Assembly: GCA_913062815.1 (NCBI GenBank)
Contig: CAJXWZ010000026.1
Location: forward strand, 1 to 64,000
Origin: an uncultured Colwellia sp.
Lineage (GTDB): Bacteria > Pseudomonadota > Gammaproteobacteria > Enterobacterales > Alteromonadaceae
Length of the DNA: 64,000 bases
Direction: 5' to 3'
Shown: piece after piece, positions 37,162 to 47,722 of the stretch
Numbering within the stretch: the stretch's first letter is position 1
Layout of the letters: every line of letters starts with the position of its first letter
Position numbers and translations under genes: made by a program
Notes under the pieces: generated by a model
Databases searched by the model: none
What the model was told of the DNA's origin: nothing
The model's input: the letters and a program-made list of their open reading frames with translations, nothing else

Positions 37162-38331
37162 TTAACACAACTGATATTTTGTAATTAACTTTTCTCGCTT
37201 TTGAGGCAGTATATTAATTTTAGCAAGCTCACCATCGGTTACTTTCAACAAACGTTTATCCATGACTTTAAACCATAACCAAGGAAGGTAAGCGACTACA
37301 TACATACCAAAATAACCACTTGGTAAGGTTGGCAGCCCATTAAAATGGCGCAACGATTGATAGCTACGCGTCGCATTAGCATGATGATCTGAATGACGTT
37401 GTAAATGGAATAGAGCCCAGTTTGAAAAAATATGGTTACTGTTCCAGCTATGATGTGGTTGGGGGCGTTCATAACGACCGCTGGCCAGCTTTTGTCGTAA
37501 CAGCCCATAATGCTCAATATAATTGGCTGAAGTAAGTTGCCACATTGACCAGAAGGCACAGATAAATAAATACCCTAAAACAGCGACGCCTAACCATAAA
37601 AATAAAGCTAAAAATAGCCCTAAGGTCATTAACATTGCTTGTAGAAACTCATTCTCCAATGACCAAGGAGACTTACCTGCTTTTTTCAAGCGTAGTATTT
37701 CTATACTATTAGCCCGTAATATTGCGCCAGGCAACTCTCTTAAGGCGAAGCGATATATGCTTTCCCCCATTTTCGCTGAGGCTGGGTCTTCTGGGGTAGC
37801 AACATGCTTATGATGACCACGGTTGTGCTCTATAAAAAAGTGACCGTAAGCCGCTGGTGCTAATACGATTTTAGCCAACCATATATCTATCTTATTTCTT
37901 TTATGGCCTAATTCATGACCTATGTTTAAACCATGCCCGCCAATACTTCCGGCCAGTAAAGCAACCGCTAAATATCCAAATATACTCAGTTGATAATTAG
38001 CAACGAACCAAGCACAGAAGATAAAGGAAGCAATAACAACAGGAACATTTAATCGAGTAATCATAGGATAAAAAGCATCTGCTTCTAAAAGCTTAATGAC
38101 TGATTCAGGTGGATTACTGCTATCTTCCCCCATGAGGTAATCGATAATTGGAAAGATGCTATAGACTAATATAAAAAACAACCAAAGATAAAATTCATGG
38201 TTGAATACTAAATAAAGTAAAGGGCCAGCTACTGCAGCGCAAGGAAGCACAAGGGAGAACCACCAAAAATATCGTTTCTTATCGATATAAGTCGTGCCGT
38301 CAGTTGCTATAAAAGTACCGGCTCTATTCAC
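37162..38331 (-). CDS. alkB: Alkane 1-monooxygenase AlkB
   Basis: This 389-residue integral membrane di-iron enzyme hydroxylates medium-chain n-alkanes at the terminal carbon. The His boxes are complete: HELGHK (His139, His143), EHNRGHHKH (169-176), NYIEHYGLLR and LQRHSDHHA. About six membrane helices precede and separate them. The start is GTG at 38331, with GAGGGG upstream. No rubredoxin, rubredoxin reductase, aldehyde dehydrogenase or regulator gene flanks it, so electron-transfer partners must be encoded elsewhere. AlkB-related fatty-acid or xylene oxygenases are less likely given the exact His-box spacing. Confidence 0.93.
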   Translation of the reverse strand: MNRAGTFIATDGTTYIDKKRYFWWFSLVLPCAAVAGPLLYLVFNHEFYLWLFFILVYSIFPIIDYLMGEDSSNPPESVIKLLEADAFYPMITRLNVPVVIASFIFCAWFVANYQLSIFGYLAVALLAGSIGGHGLNIGHELGHKRNKIDIWLAKIVLAPAAYGHFFIEHNRGHHKHVATPEDPASAKMGESIYRFALRELPGAILRANSIEILRLKKAGKSPWSLENEFLQAMLMTLGLFLALFLWLGVAVLGYLFICAFWSMWQLTSANYIEHYGLLRQKLASGRYERPQPHHSWNSNHIFSNWALFHLQRHSDHHANATRSYQSLRHFNGLPTLPSGYFGMYVVAYLPWLWFKVMDKRLLKVTDGELAKINILPQKREKLITKYQLC

Positions 38332-38509
38332 ACTTTTCCCCTCAAAGCTAGTTTGTAACTATCTTCAATTTAATGCAGCAAACTAAATCTAAAAGTACGT
38401 TCGAATTAGGTTGTATTGTTCACAGCGATGAATTTAGGTACTTTCTAGTTAAGCACACAATACTAGGAAGATATACAAATAACAGGTGCAGGAGTACTAT
38501 GAAGTAATA

Positions 38510-38540
38510 GCACAAAATACATTTTAGACAGATTTTGTGC
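38510..38540. repeat. Inverted repeat between the Lon-like protease gene and alkB
   Basis: GCACAAAAT (38510-38518) and ATTTTGTGC (38532-38540) pair perfectly over 9 bp around a 13-base loop. It lies 52 bases after the protease stop and 180 bases before the alkB start, both on the minus strand. It could be a weak terminator-like structure or an operator. No T-run follows. Confidence 0.4.
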
Positions 38541-38592
38541 CAACAAGGAGGAGTTTTATCTAATCACAAGCTAGATACCCGCTTAACTTTGA

Positions 38593-40986
38593 CTACTCCT
38601 CACCACCTTCAAGTAAATCAGCAAAATGTGATAGTTTGTCTAAAGCCAAACTGTGAATCGATTTTCTAGGGTACCTTCCTGTACTATTCATAATTCCTGC
38701 AGAAGTCTCCATTAATAGTTCTAATGCTTGGTCAATCGTTTCTACCGCATAAATCGCGAATTCATTACGCTCAACTGCCGCAATAACCTCGCTATCAAGC
38801 ATTAAATTAACGACATTAGTTTTGGGAATAATAACGCCCTGCTTGCTGGTTAAACCTTTATCTTTACAAAGTTGAAAAAAGCCTTCTATTTTTTCATTGA
38901 CACCACCAATAGACTGCACTTCACCATGTTGATTAATGGAACCGGTAATTGCGATACTTTGATCTATCGGTAATAAGGTAACTGCAGAAATCAGCGCACA
39001 AAGTTCAGCCATTGAGGCGCTATCTCCGTCAATATGGCCATAAGACTGTTCTATAGCAATATTAGCTGATATCGCCACAGGAAAATCTTGGCCATATTTA
39101 TGACCCAAATAACCCGTTAATAGCAATACCCCTTTAGAATGAATTGATTTGCCTAAGTCAACTTCACGCTCAATATCAGTCACGCCCTGACTGCCAGCAT
39201 AAACCGTCGCAGTAATACGTGCCGGTGTGCCAAAAACACTATCACCAATTTCGAGTACCGTTAGGCCATTAACTTTACCTACATAGGCACCTGTAGTGCT
39301 AATTAATACTTGTTGCTCTTTAATTTCATCAAGCCATGCTTCACTTAAACGGCCAGTACGACGTTTTTTAGCGGCTAACGCCATTGCAACATGTTCAGCC
39401 GTTAATGTGCCTTTGCTACCACTTTTAAGCCAGCAATAGTTAGCTTCATCTAACAGATCATTCACTTGCACAATATTTGCCGATATTTTATGTTGATGTT
39501 CAGCGCGCCTGAAAGCATACCGCACCAACTCAAGCACAGCAGCATCATCAATCTCAGGATAATTGTGCTTAAAAGCTCGTTGACGCATTAGGTTACCGAA
39601 CGCGACTAAGTTATCATCATTTTTTTCCAAATGACGATCAAAGTCAGCGAGTACTCTAAATAATTCGGTAAATTCTTGGTCGTAGTCTTGCAGCGTATAA
39701 TAAATTTCTGCATCGCCCAGTAACACGACTTTTACTTGCAATGGTATTTTCTCAGGTTGCAAACTAAAAGCTCCCGGTTGACTCAGCTCTGAATAGGGGT
39801 TTTCTATAGTGACTTGCCCGGTCTTTAATGCCAGCTTCAATCGTGACCAAACTAAAGGCTGAGTTAATAACTTATCCGCATCAAGTAATAAGTAACCACC
39901 ATTGGCTTTATGCAAAGCTCCTGGGCGAATTAATCGATAACTGGTGTAGCTACTACCTTGAAAGCTGGCAAAATCTACATGGCCAAACAGGTTTTGATAA
40001 GTGGGGTTTTGTTCATAGACAACAGGAGCACCATCATTAATGTCACGCTGCACTAATAAATTCGGCAAGAAACGCTCAACCATTAACTTCCGTAGTTCTT
40101 TATCATTAGGTAGCTCATCTTCATCGTTTACCAATATTTCTAACGATGCATCAACAATATGAGCTTTGACTTTACCTAAATATTTAAGCACGCCACTATT
40201 TTCACTGAACTCTTGTTCTAATTCTTTTAAATAAGGTTTAATTGCCTGCTCTGCCGTATCATTTTTTAACAGACGTAATTTATTAGATGATTCACGTTTC
40301 CACAAAGGCAACTCAAGTAGTTGTTCAGCAAGCACTACCTCTAACTCTGCCAGTAATTGATAGAATTTAGCTCGCTCACCCTCATCCATACCAGCAAACT
40401 CTTTATCATTTAATGGCTTACCATCAACGAGTGGAGAGAACCCTACCTCACCATTTTCTTCATATAACGAAACATTACTCTTTAACGCTATCTCTTCAAC
40501 TTTACCTATAGCCTCATCATATTTTTTATTAAAATCTCGATCGATAGCAGATTTTTGTCTTTGGTAGCCTGGGTTATCAAAGATTTCGGGAAATAAATCC
40601 ATTAATTCATCAATAAACTTATTCATCCTAGATAATAGTTGCTTACCATCACCAGGATTAACATAGAGCTTATATGGGGCATGGTTTTCATCAAAATTAT
40701 TTATATAACACCATTCAACAGGAGTCGTTTGTGTTTTTGCTAATGCCGTTAACAATTGTTTGGTTAAGGTCTGTCTACCAGTGCCATGCTCCCCTAAAGC
40801 AAAAACATTAAAGCCCACTGCCGACATAGACAATCCAAAATCTAATGCTTCCTTAGCACGCTCATGACCAACGAAGGTTTGTGCCATTTTACTGGGGTGT
40901 TGCTGCTGAGAGAAAAGCTCTGCTGAGAGAGTAGAGCTGAGTTGTGATGAATTTAATTTACATTGCAAAGCAGGTGTTGTGGTCAT
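38593..40986 (-). CDS. Lon-family ATP-dependent protease (YcbZ/LonH-like)
   Basis: The protein has 797 residues. The AAA part has a degenerate Walker-type loop GEHGTGRQT near residue 65 and a later block (FQGSSYTSYRLIRPGALHKANGGYLLLDADKL) typical of this family. The C-terminal third is a Lon protease domain with the catalytic Ser in GDSASMAEL and Lys in GGVNEKIEG. It is longer than E. coli YcbZ (586) and similar to Vibrio-type relatives. It lacks the Lon N-terminal domain. Likely a cytoplasmic protease with unknown substrates. The ATG is preceded by AAGGACAT. Confidence 0.9.
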   Translation of the reverse strand: MTTTPALQCKLNSSQLSSTLSAELFSQQQHPSKMAQTFVGHERAKEALDFGLSMSAVGFNVFALGEHGTGRQTLTKQLLTALAKTQTTPVEWCYINNFDENHAPYKLYVNPGDGKQLLSRMNKFIDELMDLFPEIFDNPGYQRQKSAIDRDFNKKYDEAIGKVEEIALKSNVSLYEENGEVGFSPLVDGKPLNDKEFAGMDEGERAKFYQLLAELEVVLAEQLLELPLWKRESSNKLRLLKNDTAEQAIKPYLKELEQEFSENSGVLKYLGKVKAHIVDASLEILVNDEDELPNDKELRKLMVERFLPNLLVQRDINDGAPVVYEQNPTYQNLFGHVDFASFQGSSYTSYRLIRPGALHKANGGYLLLDADKLLTQPLVWSRLKLALKTGQVTIENPYSELSQPGAFSLQPEKIPLQVKVVLLGDAEIYYTLQDYDQEFTELFRVLADFDRHLEKNDDNLVAFGNLMRQRAFKHNYPEIDDAAVLELVRYAFRRAEHQHKISANIVQVNDLLDEANYCWLKSGSKGTLTAEHVAMALAAKKRRTGRLSEAWLDEIKEQQVLISTTGAYVGKVNGLTVLEIGDSVFGTPARITATVYAGSQGVTDIEREVDLGKSIHSKGVLLLTGYLGHKYGQDFPVAISANIAIEQSYGHIDGDSASMAELCALISAVTLLPIDQSIAITGSINQHGEVQSIGGVNEKIEGFFQLCKDKGLTSKQGVIIPKTNVVNLMLDSEVIAAVERNEFAIYAVETIDQALELLMETSAGIMNSTGRYPRKSIHSLALDKLSHFADLLEGGEE

Positions 40987-41078
40987 GTATGTCCTTGAGA
41001 AGTTTGCTTTTTAAATAGGGAAAGCGATTCATCTATATTAACAATTTTGTAGCCCAGTAGCCATAAAACTGGATAAAA

Positions 41079-41564
41079 CTATGGATCTAATGGCAAGCGA
41101 GTAAAACTATCGCCACCGCATTTTAGGCAATTCGCTATTTCAGTAAAATGCATAATATGTGTTTTTTCCTCACATTGCTGGCAAATCAGCTCACCAAAAC
41201 CTATAACATCACCGGTTTTGTAAATGCCATCATGTTGAAAGTCTTCTAGTAATTCAGCCCACTCCACTTGTGATTTGTCCGTTAATTGTGCAAGATTTTC
41301 CCATAAGGTTTCACTAAGTAAACCTAAGTAGATCGAGTTTTTAGCTTGTGATTGATTTTGTTGATAAAAATCATGCAAGTCATGCTTTAAATTATCGGTA
41401 AATTGAGCCACTTTTTCTTCTGACATGTGCTCCGCCGCTAAAGCATAAGATTTAGCACGCTTAACTAGCTCGATAACCCTCGGTTTTTGTATCTCCTTCA
41501 TTTCATCAAGCCATTTACTAAGATCTTGATAAATTTCCATAAGATGTTCTTTCTTATTCGCCAT
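41079..41564 (-). CDS. Zinc-ribbon protein, DUF1451 (YbeL-like)
   Basis: This 161-residue protein starts from the ATG at 41564; a GTG one codon earlier is also in frame, but AGGA is spaced correctly for the ATG. The N-terminal two thirds are helical (EIYQDLSKWLDEMKEIQKPR). A C-terminal zinc ribbon has two Cys pairs, CQQC and CLKC, about 20 residues apart. This matches the YbeL family, which in E. coli also lies near leuS. The function is not established. Confidence 0.85.
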   Translation of the reverse strand: MANKKEHLMEIYQDLSKWLDEMKEIQKPRVIELVKRAKSYALAAEHMSEEKVAQFTDNLKHDLHDFYQQNQSQAKNSIYLGLLSETLWENLAQLTDKSQVEWAELLEDFQHDGIYKTGDVIGFGELICQQCEEKTHIMHFTEIANCLKCGGDSFTRLPLDP

Positions 41565-41628
41565 CACACTTTCCTTTTATCAGTCTCTTTGTTCTTTTTA
41601 ATAGTATAGACAAAATTAGCAATTAAGC

Positions 41629-41658
41629 TTGTTGTTAACTAGCCAGATAAGGTATTCT
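41629..41658 (+). promoter_or_regulatory. Putative promoter of the leuS operon
   Basis: TTGTTG (41629-41634) and TATTCT (41653-41658) are separated by 18 bases, each matching four of six consensus positions. The start would be near 41665, about 95 bases before leuS. I did not find a leader peptide with Leu codons or a clear T-box; a T-box would be unusual in this group. Confidence 0.3.
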
Positions 41659-41759
41659 ATCGCGATAATTTAATTTCTGTTTTTTACTCTCTTTCAAGCA
41701 AATATTAGCCTGAATTAGACAAGTAAAAACTTCAAAATACAGTGTTCGAGAAACCATTA

Positions 41760-44360
41760 ATGGAAGCCATTTACAATCCCCAAGCAATTGAAGCAACAGT
41801 GCAAAAATTTTGGACTGATAACAACACATTTAAAGCCGTTGAAGATGAGAGCAAAGAAAAGTTTTATTGCTTAGCAATGTTCCCCTACCCTAGTGGTCGA
41901 TTACATATGGGTCACGTACGTAACTACAGCTTAGGTGATGTGATTTCTCGTTACCAACGCATGCAAGGTAAAAACGTAATGCAACCTATGGGTTGGGATG
42001 CTTTTGGTTTACCAGCCGAAAATGCAGCGATTAAGAATAAAAGTGCGCCGGGCAAATGGACCTATGAGAATATTGATTATATGCGCAACCAGCTTAAATC
42101 TCTTGGTTTTGGTTACGACTGGGATAGAGAACTGGCGACCTGTAAACAAGATTACTACCGCTGGGAACAATGGTTTTTCACTAAGCTCTATGAAAAAGGC
42201 TTAGTTTATAAGAAAAACGCCACGGTAAACTGGGATCCTGTGGACCAAACAGTGTTAGCCAACGAACAAGTTATTGATGGCCGCGGTTGGCGTTCAGGTG
42301 CTATTGTTGAGAAAAAAGAAATACCACAATGGTTTATTAAAATCACTGATTACGCCCAAGAACTACTTGATGATTTAGACCAGCTTACTGACTGGCCTGA
42401 GCAAGTAAAAACCATGCAACGCAACTGGATTGGTCGCTCTCAAGGTGTTGAGATGACATTTGAAGTTGACGGTTTAATTGAAGGCAATCAAGAAAGTTTC
42501 GATATCTACACCACTCGTCCTGACACCTTAATGGGAGTGACATACGTAGCGCTTGCTGCAGAGCATCCATTAGCTAAAACGGCGGCAAAAGCAAACGTAG
42601 AATTAGCAAGTTTTATCGAAGAATGTAAAGGCAACCAAACCACAGAAGCCGATATGGCTGCTATGGAGAAAAAAGGTGTTGATACCGGTCTTAAAGCTAT
42701 TCACCCACTTACCGGAGCATTAGTTCCTGTTTGGGCTGCAAATTTTGTACTAATGGATTATGGTTCAGGTGCGGTCATGTCTGTACCAGGACATGACCAA
42801 CGTGATTATGAATTCGCTAAAAAGTATAATTTAACTATTGCACAAGTGATTGCAGGGCAAGCTGATGATGATATCAACGTTGCTGCCATAACTGAGAAAG
42901 GTGCATTAATCAATTCGGCTGAATTTAACGGTTTAGACTTTGAGCAAGCCTTCAAAGCCATTAGCGATAAATTAATCAGTGAAAACAAAGGCAAAGTAAC
43001 CACTAATTTCCGCTTGCGTGATTGGGGCGTTTCTCGTCAACGTTACTGGGGCACTCCTATTCCAATGATCAACTTGCCAAATGGTGAGTCTGTCCCGGTA
43101 CCAGAGAGCGAATTACCTGTAGTATTACCAGAAGATGTGGTGATGAATGGTGTAACTTCTCCTATTAAAGATGATCCACAATGGGCGAAAACAACCTTTA
43201 ACGGCGAAGAAGCCTTACGAGAGACAGATACCTTTGATACTTTTATGGAGTCTTCATGGTACTACGCTCGTTATTGTTCACCAAACGATGATAGCCAAAT
43301 GTTAGATCCTGCTAAAGCCAACTATTGGCTGCCCGTAGATCAGTACATTGGTGGTATTGAACACGCTATTTTGCATTTACTTTATTCACGCTTTTTCCAT
43401 AAATTACTACGCGACGTTGGCTTAGTAGAATGTGATGAACCTTACAAAAAATTACTTTGCCAGGGCATGGTATTAGCTGACACCTATTATAGAGAAGCAG
43501 ATAACGGCGCCCAAGAATGGATAGCGCCAAGCGATGTCAATGTTGAACGCGATGAGAAAGGTCAAGTCACTTCAGCAATTAGCAAAACCGATGGCGAAGC
43601 TGTTATTTCTGCCGGCATGAGTAAAATGTCAAAGTCAAAAAATAATGGTATCGACCCTCAAGAAGTCATCAATAAATATGGTGCCGATACCGTACGTTTA
43701 TTTATCATGTTTACTTCACCACCTGAACAAACCTTAGAATGGTCTGACGCTGGGGTTGAAGGTGCATATCGTTTTGTTAAACGAGTGTATAAAATAGTGC
43801 ATGATTTTAATGAAGCTGTTGATGGAGAAATAGCTGATTCGAAAGACTTATCATTAAATTCAGCACAGAAAAAACTACGCCGAGAGTTACATAAAACCAT
43901 AAATAAAGTCACTGATGATATTGGACGCCGTAATACTTTTAATACCGCTATTGCGGCCATTATGGAATTGATGAACCATTTAAGTAAAGCCCCAATGACC
44001 ACCACTGAAGACCAAGCGGTAATGCTTGAGTCATTACGTGCCTTGGTATTAATGCTTACGCCAATTACGCCGCATATGTGTCACTATTTGTGGAATCAGA
44101 TAGGCTCGAGCAAAGAAGCGGTTGAAAATGCGCAATGGCCAATGGTTGATGAAAGTGCCTTAGTTGAAGATGAGAAACTTATTATTGTGCAAGTTAACGG
44201 CAAGTTACGTGCAAAAATCACTGTGGCAGCTGACGCCAGCAAAGAGGTGGTGGAACAGATAGGTTTAACGGAGAGTGGTGTTGTTAAATTTACCGAAGGG
44301 AAAACTGTTCGCAAGGTAATATACATACCCGGAAAATTATTAAATATTGTGGCCAATTAA
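41760..44360 (+). CDS. leuS: Leucyl-tRNA synthetase
   Basis: This class I synthetase of 866 residues charges tRNA-Leu. The HIGH-type motif is HMGHVRNY near residue 48, and the KMSKS motif is [12 protein letters not shown] near 625. The CP1 editing domain lies between (about 220-420, including [16 protein letters not shown] and [15 protein letters not shown]). The frame is open 18 bases upstream from a GTG, but the ATG at 41760 matches the family N-terminus (E. coli starts MQEQYRPEEIE). It leads the block leuS-lptE-holA-nadD. Confidence 0.98.
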   Translation: MEAIYNPQAIEATVQKFWTDNNTFKAVEDESKEKFYCLAMFPYPSGRLHMGHVRNYSLGDVISRYQRMQGKNVMQPMGWDAFGLPAENAAIKNKSAPGKWTYENIDYMRNQLKSLGFGYDWDRELATCKQDYYRWEQWFFTKLYEKGLVYKKNATVNWDPVDQTVLANEQVIDGRGWRSGAIVEKKEIPQWFIKITDYAQELLDDLDQLTDWPEQVKTMQRNWIGRSQGVEMTFEVDGLIEGNQESFDIYTTRPDTLMGVTYVALAAEHPLAKTAAKANVELASFIEECKGNQTTEADMAAMEKKGVDTGLKAIHPLTGALVPVWAANFVLMDYGSGAVMSVPGHDQRDYEFAKKYNLTIAQVIAGQADDDINVAAITEKGALINSAEFNGLDFEQAFKAISDKLISENKGKVTTNFRLRDWGVSRQRYWGTPIPMINLPNGESVPVPESELPVVLPEDVVMNGVTSPIKDDPQWAKTTFNGEEALRETDTFDTFMESSWYYARYCSPNDDSQMLDPAKANYWLPVDQYIGGIEHAILHLLYSRFFHKLLRDVGLVECDEPYKKLLCQGMVLADTYYREADNGAQEWIAPSDVNVERDEKGQVTSAISKTDGEAVISAGMSKMSKSKNNGIDPQEVINKYGADTVRLFIMFTSPPEQTLEWSDAGVEGAYRFVKRVYKIVHDFNEAVDGEIADSKDLSLNSAQKKLRRELHKTINKVTDDIGRRNTFNTAIAAIMELMNHLSKAPMTTTEDQAVMLESLRALVLMLTPITPHMCHYLWNQIGSSKEAVENAQWPMVDESALVEDEKLIIVQVNGKLRAKITVAADASKEVVEQIGLTESGVVKFTEGKTVRKVIYIPGKLLNIVAN

Positions 44361-44361
44361 C

Positions 44362-44919
44362 ATGAAGAGTAGGAGCGGTTTTAACCGAAAAAACTTGGGG
44401 AAAAACATTCTCCTACCTGTTAAACAAGCATGCTCAGTGGCAATATTATCAATAATGCTTAGTGCTTGTGGCTTCCAGCTTAGAGGTGAATATTTACTAA
44501 GCGATGAATTGCAAACACTGTACGTTAGTTCAAGCGATGTTCATGGTGAGTTAACGCGTCTAGTAAAGCGGCATTTAACGCACAATCAAGTAAAAGTACT
44601 AAAACAAAAAAACGTGGATGCCCCTGAGCTCCGTATTATGTCTGATAAACTCGACAGGCGTACCTTGTCGGTATTTCAAAACGGACAAGTCGCGGAGTAT
44701 GAACTTATTTATGCAGTTCATTATCAGCTACGTTTTAGCGCTAAAGAGGGTGAACAACTTATAGAGCCACAAGATTTCCGCTTCGAGTTAAATAGAGATT
44801 ATCAAGACGATCCTAACTCAGCGTTAGCAAAGTCTCGTGAACTATCTTTGCTGTTAAGTGAAATGCGAAAGTCTGCTGCAGATAAAATCTTGCGTGATAT
44901 GGCTAGAGTTCAACGATAG
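44362..44919 (+). CDS. lptE: LPS-assembly lipoprotein LptE
   Basis: This 185-residue lipoprotein plugs the LptD barrel that inserts lipopolysaccharide into the outer membrane. The signal peptide is rather long, ending in the lipobox L-S-A-C with Cys near residue 36. GFQLRGEYLL follows directly, close to the family start GFHLR. The ATG is one base after the leuS stop; a GTG 15 bases upstream lies inside leuS. The order leuS-lptE-holA-nadD is conserved in gammaproteobacteria. Confidence 0.93.
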   Translation: MKSRSGFNRKNLGKNILLPVKQACSVAILSIMLSACGFQLRGEYLLSDELQTLYVSSSDVHGELTRLVKRHLTHNQVKVLKQKNVDAPELRIMSDKLDRRTLSVFQNGQVAEYELIYAVHYQLRFSAKEGEQLIEPQDFRFELNRDYQDDPNSALAKSRELSLLLSEMRKSAADKILRDMARVQR

Positions 44920-44945
44920 TTGCGCCAAATAAAGTAAAGGCATAA

Positions 44946-46007
44946 ATGAAAATTTATCATAATCAATTACCACAATCATTACATCAAGGTTTCAAGCCGG
45001 TGTGGTTGGTTTTTGGTGACGAGCCTTGGCAGAAAAATGATAGTTTAGCTGTGATAAAGGCGCATGCTCAGCAACAAGGTTTTAGTGAAGTAATTCGTTT
45101 TAACACTGATAATAAATTTGACTGGCAGCAGCTAATAGATGAATACCAATCAATGAGCTTATTTGCTAGTCAGCGTATTATTGAAGTTGAATTTACCACC
45201 ATTAAAATTGGCGAAGCAGGCAATAAGACATTGTTAGCGCTGAGCGAAATAATAGCAAAAAACGCAGCACTGCAGGACGTGATTTTTATCTTTCATGGTC
45301 CTAAACTGGATGGACCTAGTGCAAATAGAAAGTGGTTTAAAACCTTAACACAACTAGGTTGTTACTTACCTTTATATGATGTTGATGTTAAAGCGCTACC
45401 TCGTTGGTTACAAAATCAAGCCAGAAGTCTACAGTTGAATTTGTCTGCTGAATTATCTTCATTATTAATTGAATTGTTTGAAGGTAATTTGCCTGCCCTA
45501 GCGCAAGAGTTACAAAAGCTTTGCTTACTCTTTAGCCCAAACCAGCAAATTAATTTGAGTGATGCTGAGCATTTAGTTATCAATCAAGCCAGATTCAACC
45601 CTTTTCAAATTATAGATGCGCTTTTGCAAGGTAACTGTAAAAAATGTATCGCTATGTTAGATCAAATGCAGCAAGAAGGAACTGCTGCAGGGCAGTTAGT
45701 ATGGGTTTTTCATAAAGAGATCAATCAGCTGTATACTATGTTAGATAAACTAGCTCAAGGGATGCCCCTAGCTGATTTATATAAAGAGTATCGCATTTGG
45801 GATAAACGAAAACCTTTGTATCAACATGCTCTCACCAATATAACGCTTAAAAATGTTAAGCGGGCAATGTCAAGATTAGCAGATATTGATTTGATCAGTA
45901 AAACCACCAGTGAATTTAACGCCTTCATTCTGCTCGCTGATCTTTGCTTAACACTTTACCATGGCGACACCATGCAGCATTATTCCCTTAACTATGAATA
46001 TGATTAA
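44946..46007 (+). CDS. holA: DNA polymerase III subunit delta
   Basis: This 353-residue clamp-loader subunit opens the beta clamp. The N-terminal AAA-like domain has the family features LVFGDEPWQKNDSL near residue 21 and LFASQRIIEVEF near 78. The middle has LSAELSSLLIELFEGNLPALAQELQKL, split around residues 160-185, and the C-terminal collar domain follows. It lacks a functional Walker A, as expected for delta. It lies two bases upstream of nadD. Confidence 0.96.
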   Translation: MKIYHNQLPQSLHQGFKPVWLVFGDEPWQKNDSLAVIKAHAQQQGFSEVIRFNTDNKFDWQQLIDEYQSMSLFASQRIIEVEFTTIKIGEAGNKTLLALSEIIAKNAALQDVIFIFHGPKLDGPSANRKWFKTLTQLGCYLPLYDVDVKALPRWLQNQARSLQLNLSAELSSLLIELFEGNLPALAQELQKLCLLFSPNQQINLSDAEHLVINQARFNPFQIIDALLQGNCKKCIAMLDQMQQEGTAAGQLVWVFHKEINQLYTMLDKLAQGMPLADLYKEYRIWDKRKPLYQHALTNITLKNVKRAMSRLADIDLISKTTSEFNAFILLADLCLTLYHGDTMQHYSLNYEYD

Positions 46008-46009
46008 CC

Positions 46010-46684
46010 ATGCAGAATGACCGCCATCATAGTATTGGCATTTTAGGAGGTACTTTTGATCCTATTCATCTCGGTCATACTTTACCCGCTAAAGCGACGG
46101 CACAGCACTTGTCTTTAGATGAAATACTATTCATTCCTGCCAATATCCCTCCCCATAAAACCATGCCAAATGTTAGTGCTCAGCAACGCGTTGCTATGGT
46201 TAATATCGCTTGTGAGCACGAACCTATATTTAGCTGTGATGAACGAGAATTAGGTCGCCATGGTAACTCTTACACAGTTGATACGCTCAAAGAATTATCA
46301 CAAACATACCCAAATTCGCAATTGCACTTTATCGTGGGTTTAGATTCTTTATTAACGTTTACCACATGGTACAAATACCAAGAGATATTATCTCTATGTC
46401 ATTTAGTTGTTAACATGCGTCCTAATTATCAATTAAGCGCAATCAATCAAGCAACCAAGGCCTTACTAGCAAGACACCAAGTTTTTGAGGTTGATTCACT
46501 CAAGAAAGCTAAACACGGGGCAATTTTATTGTTGCCAACAATCATACCGAACCTTGAAGATCACCTTAATATCGAAGCCTCTTCTAGTGACATTCGCCAA
46601 CGGCTTATCAATCAGCAAGACTGCCAACACCTACTTTCTCATGACGTGTTAGCTTTTATTCACAAAAATAAGCTTTATCGTTAA
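46010..46684 (+). CDS. nadD: Nicotinate-mononucleotide adenylyltransferase
   Basis: This 224-residue enzyme forms deamido-NAD from nicotinate mononucleotide and ATP. The nucleotidyltransferase motif GGTFDPIHLGH is near residue 14, and the C-terminal SSSDIRQRL near 190 corresponds to the ISSTxIR signature. FIPANIPPHK and VGLDSLLTF are typical substrate-site segments. It follows holA by two bases and precedes rsfS, the conserved order. Confidence 0.97.
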   Translation: MQNDRHHSIGILGGTFDPIHLGHTLPAKATAQHLSLDEILFIPANIPPHKTMPNVSAQQRVAMVNIACEHEPIFSCDERELGRHGNSYTVDTLKELSQTYPNSQLHFIVGLDSLLTFTTWYKYQEILSLCHLVVNMRPNYQLSAINQATKALLARHQVFEVDSLKKAKHGAILLLPTIIPNLEDHLNIEASSSDIRQRLINQQDCQHLLSHDVLAFIHKNKLYR

Positions 46685-46787
46685 CCTATTGGCGAAATAA
46701 TGTTAATATTACACAACTGTGCTTAACTAATAACAGAAGCGCAAAAAAGCATACTTTAACCACTTAGTAAAATATAGGAAGAACAAC

Positions 46788-47108
46788 TTGCAAACCGAAG
46801 AACTTAACGCATTTGTCATCGAAAAACTTGATGACATGAAAGGTAGAGATATTATTTCCCTTCACATTAGTGACAAAGCTAGCTTTGCTGACTATATGGT
46901 TATCTGCTCAGGCAACTCCAATCGCCATGTAAAATCTATTGCTCAATCAGTTGCAATGGAATGTCGTGCTGCAGGTGTTGAGCCTCGTGGCATGGAAGGG
47001 AACGATGTAGGTGAATGGTCTCTGGTCGATTTAGGCGATATTATTGTCCATGTTATGACTGATGAACAGCGTGATAAATATAACTTAGAGCAACTATGGG
47101 CTGAATAG
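46788..47108 (+). CDS. rsfS: Ribosome silencing factor RsfS
   Basis: This 106-residue protein binds ribosomal protein L14 and blocks subunit joining in starved cells. Family segments are DMKGRDIISLHI, SFADYMVICSGNSNRHVKSIA, split near residues 30-50, and GEWSLVDLGDIIVHVM. No ATG fits: the start appears to be TTG at 46788, with AGGAAG six bases upstream. The gap of 103 bases after nadD may hold its own promoter. rlmH follows 27 bases later. Confidence 0.93.
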   Translation: MQTEELNAFVIEKLDDMKGRDIISLHISDKASFADYMVICSGNSNRHVKSIAQSVAMECRAAGVEPRGMEGNDVGEWSLVDLGDIIVHVMTDEQRDKYNLEQLWAE

Positions 47109-47135
47109 TCTCAAATTTCATCGGTTAATGGATTT

Positions 47136-47606
47136 ATGAAACTTACATTATACGCCGTTGGCACTAAAATGCCTGCCTGGGTTAGCCAAGGCTTTAGTGA
47201 ATATGCAAGGCGATTTCCCCGTGATTTGAGTTTTGACTTAGTTGAGATTACCGCTGGGAAACGAGGCAAAAATGCCGATATTGCGCGTATTTTGGAAAAA
47301 GAAGGCGAGCAATTACTCGCTGCTATTCCTAAAGGCAGTCGCATTGTTACTTTAGAAGTAGAAGGTAAGCCTTGGGATACACCGCAATTAGCCAAGCAGT
47401 TAGAGCGTTGGCAATTTGATGGGCGTGATGTTGCATTACTCGTGGGCGGGCCTGAAGGGTTGGCACCGGCATGTATCAAAGCAAGCGAACAAAAATGGTC
47501 ACTCTCGTCACTTACTTTACCGCACCCTATGGTAAGAATTTTGATTGCCGAGAGCTTATATCGTGCTTGGAGTGTCAATAACAATCACCCTTACCATAGG
47601 GAATAA
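47136..47606 (+). CDS. rlmH: 23S rRNA (pseudouridine1915-N3)-methyltransferase RlmH
   Basis: This 156-residue SPOUT methyltransferase acts on the mature 70S ribosome. The knotted SAM-binding part is visible: [15 protein letters not shown] near residue 103 and [23 protein letters not shown] near 128, ending NNNHPYHRE as the family does. The length is standard (E. coli 155). It is paired with rsfS, as is usual. Confidence 0.98.
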   Translation: MKLTLYAVGTKMPAWVSQGFSEYARRFPRDLSFDLVEITAGKRGKNADIARILEKEGEQLLAAIPKGSRIVTLEVEGKPWDTPQLAKQLERWQFDGRDVALLVGGPEGLAPACIKASEQKWSLSSLTLPHPMVRILIAESLYRAWSVNNNHPYHRE

Positions 47607-47722
47607 TTAGTGGTATCTCACCGTGCAGCTATCCTCGAACATAACTTTAGTAAAAGCATGAAGGCTACATTGGGTTCTCCTCAAGTGCTTGTAATGCTTA
47701 GAAAAAAGAAAAGGTATCATTA

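Noticed and set aside
47111..47584. A 157-codon minus-strand frame opposite rlmH
   Set aside because: It fully overlaps RlmH, which matches its family over the whole length, and has no ribosome site.
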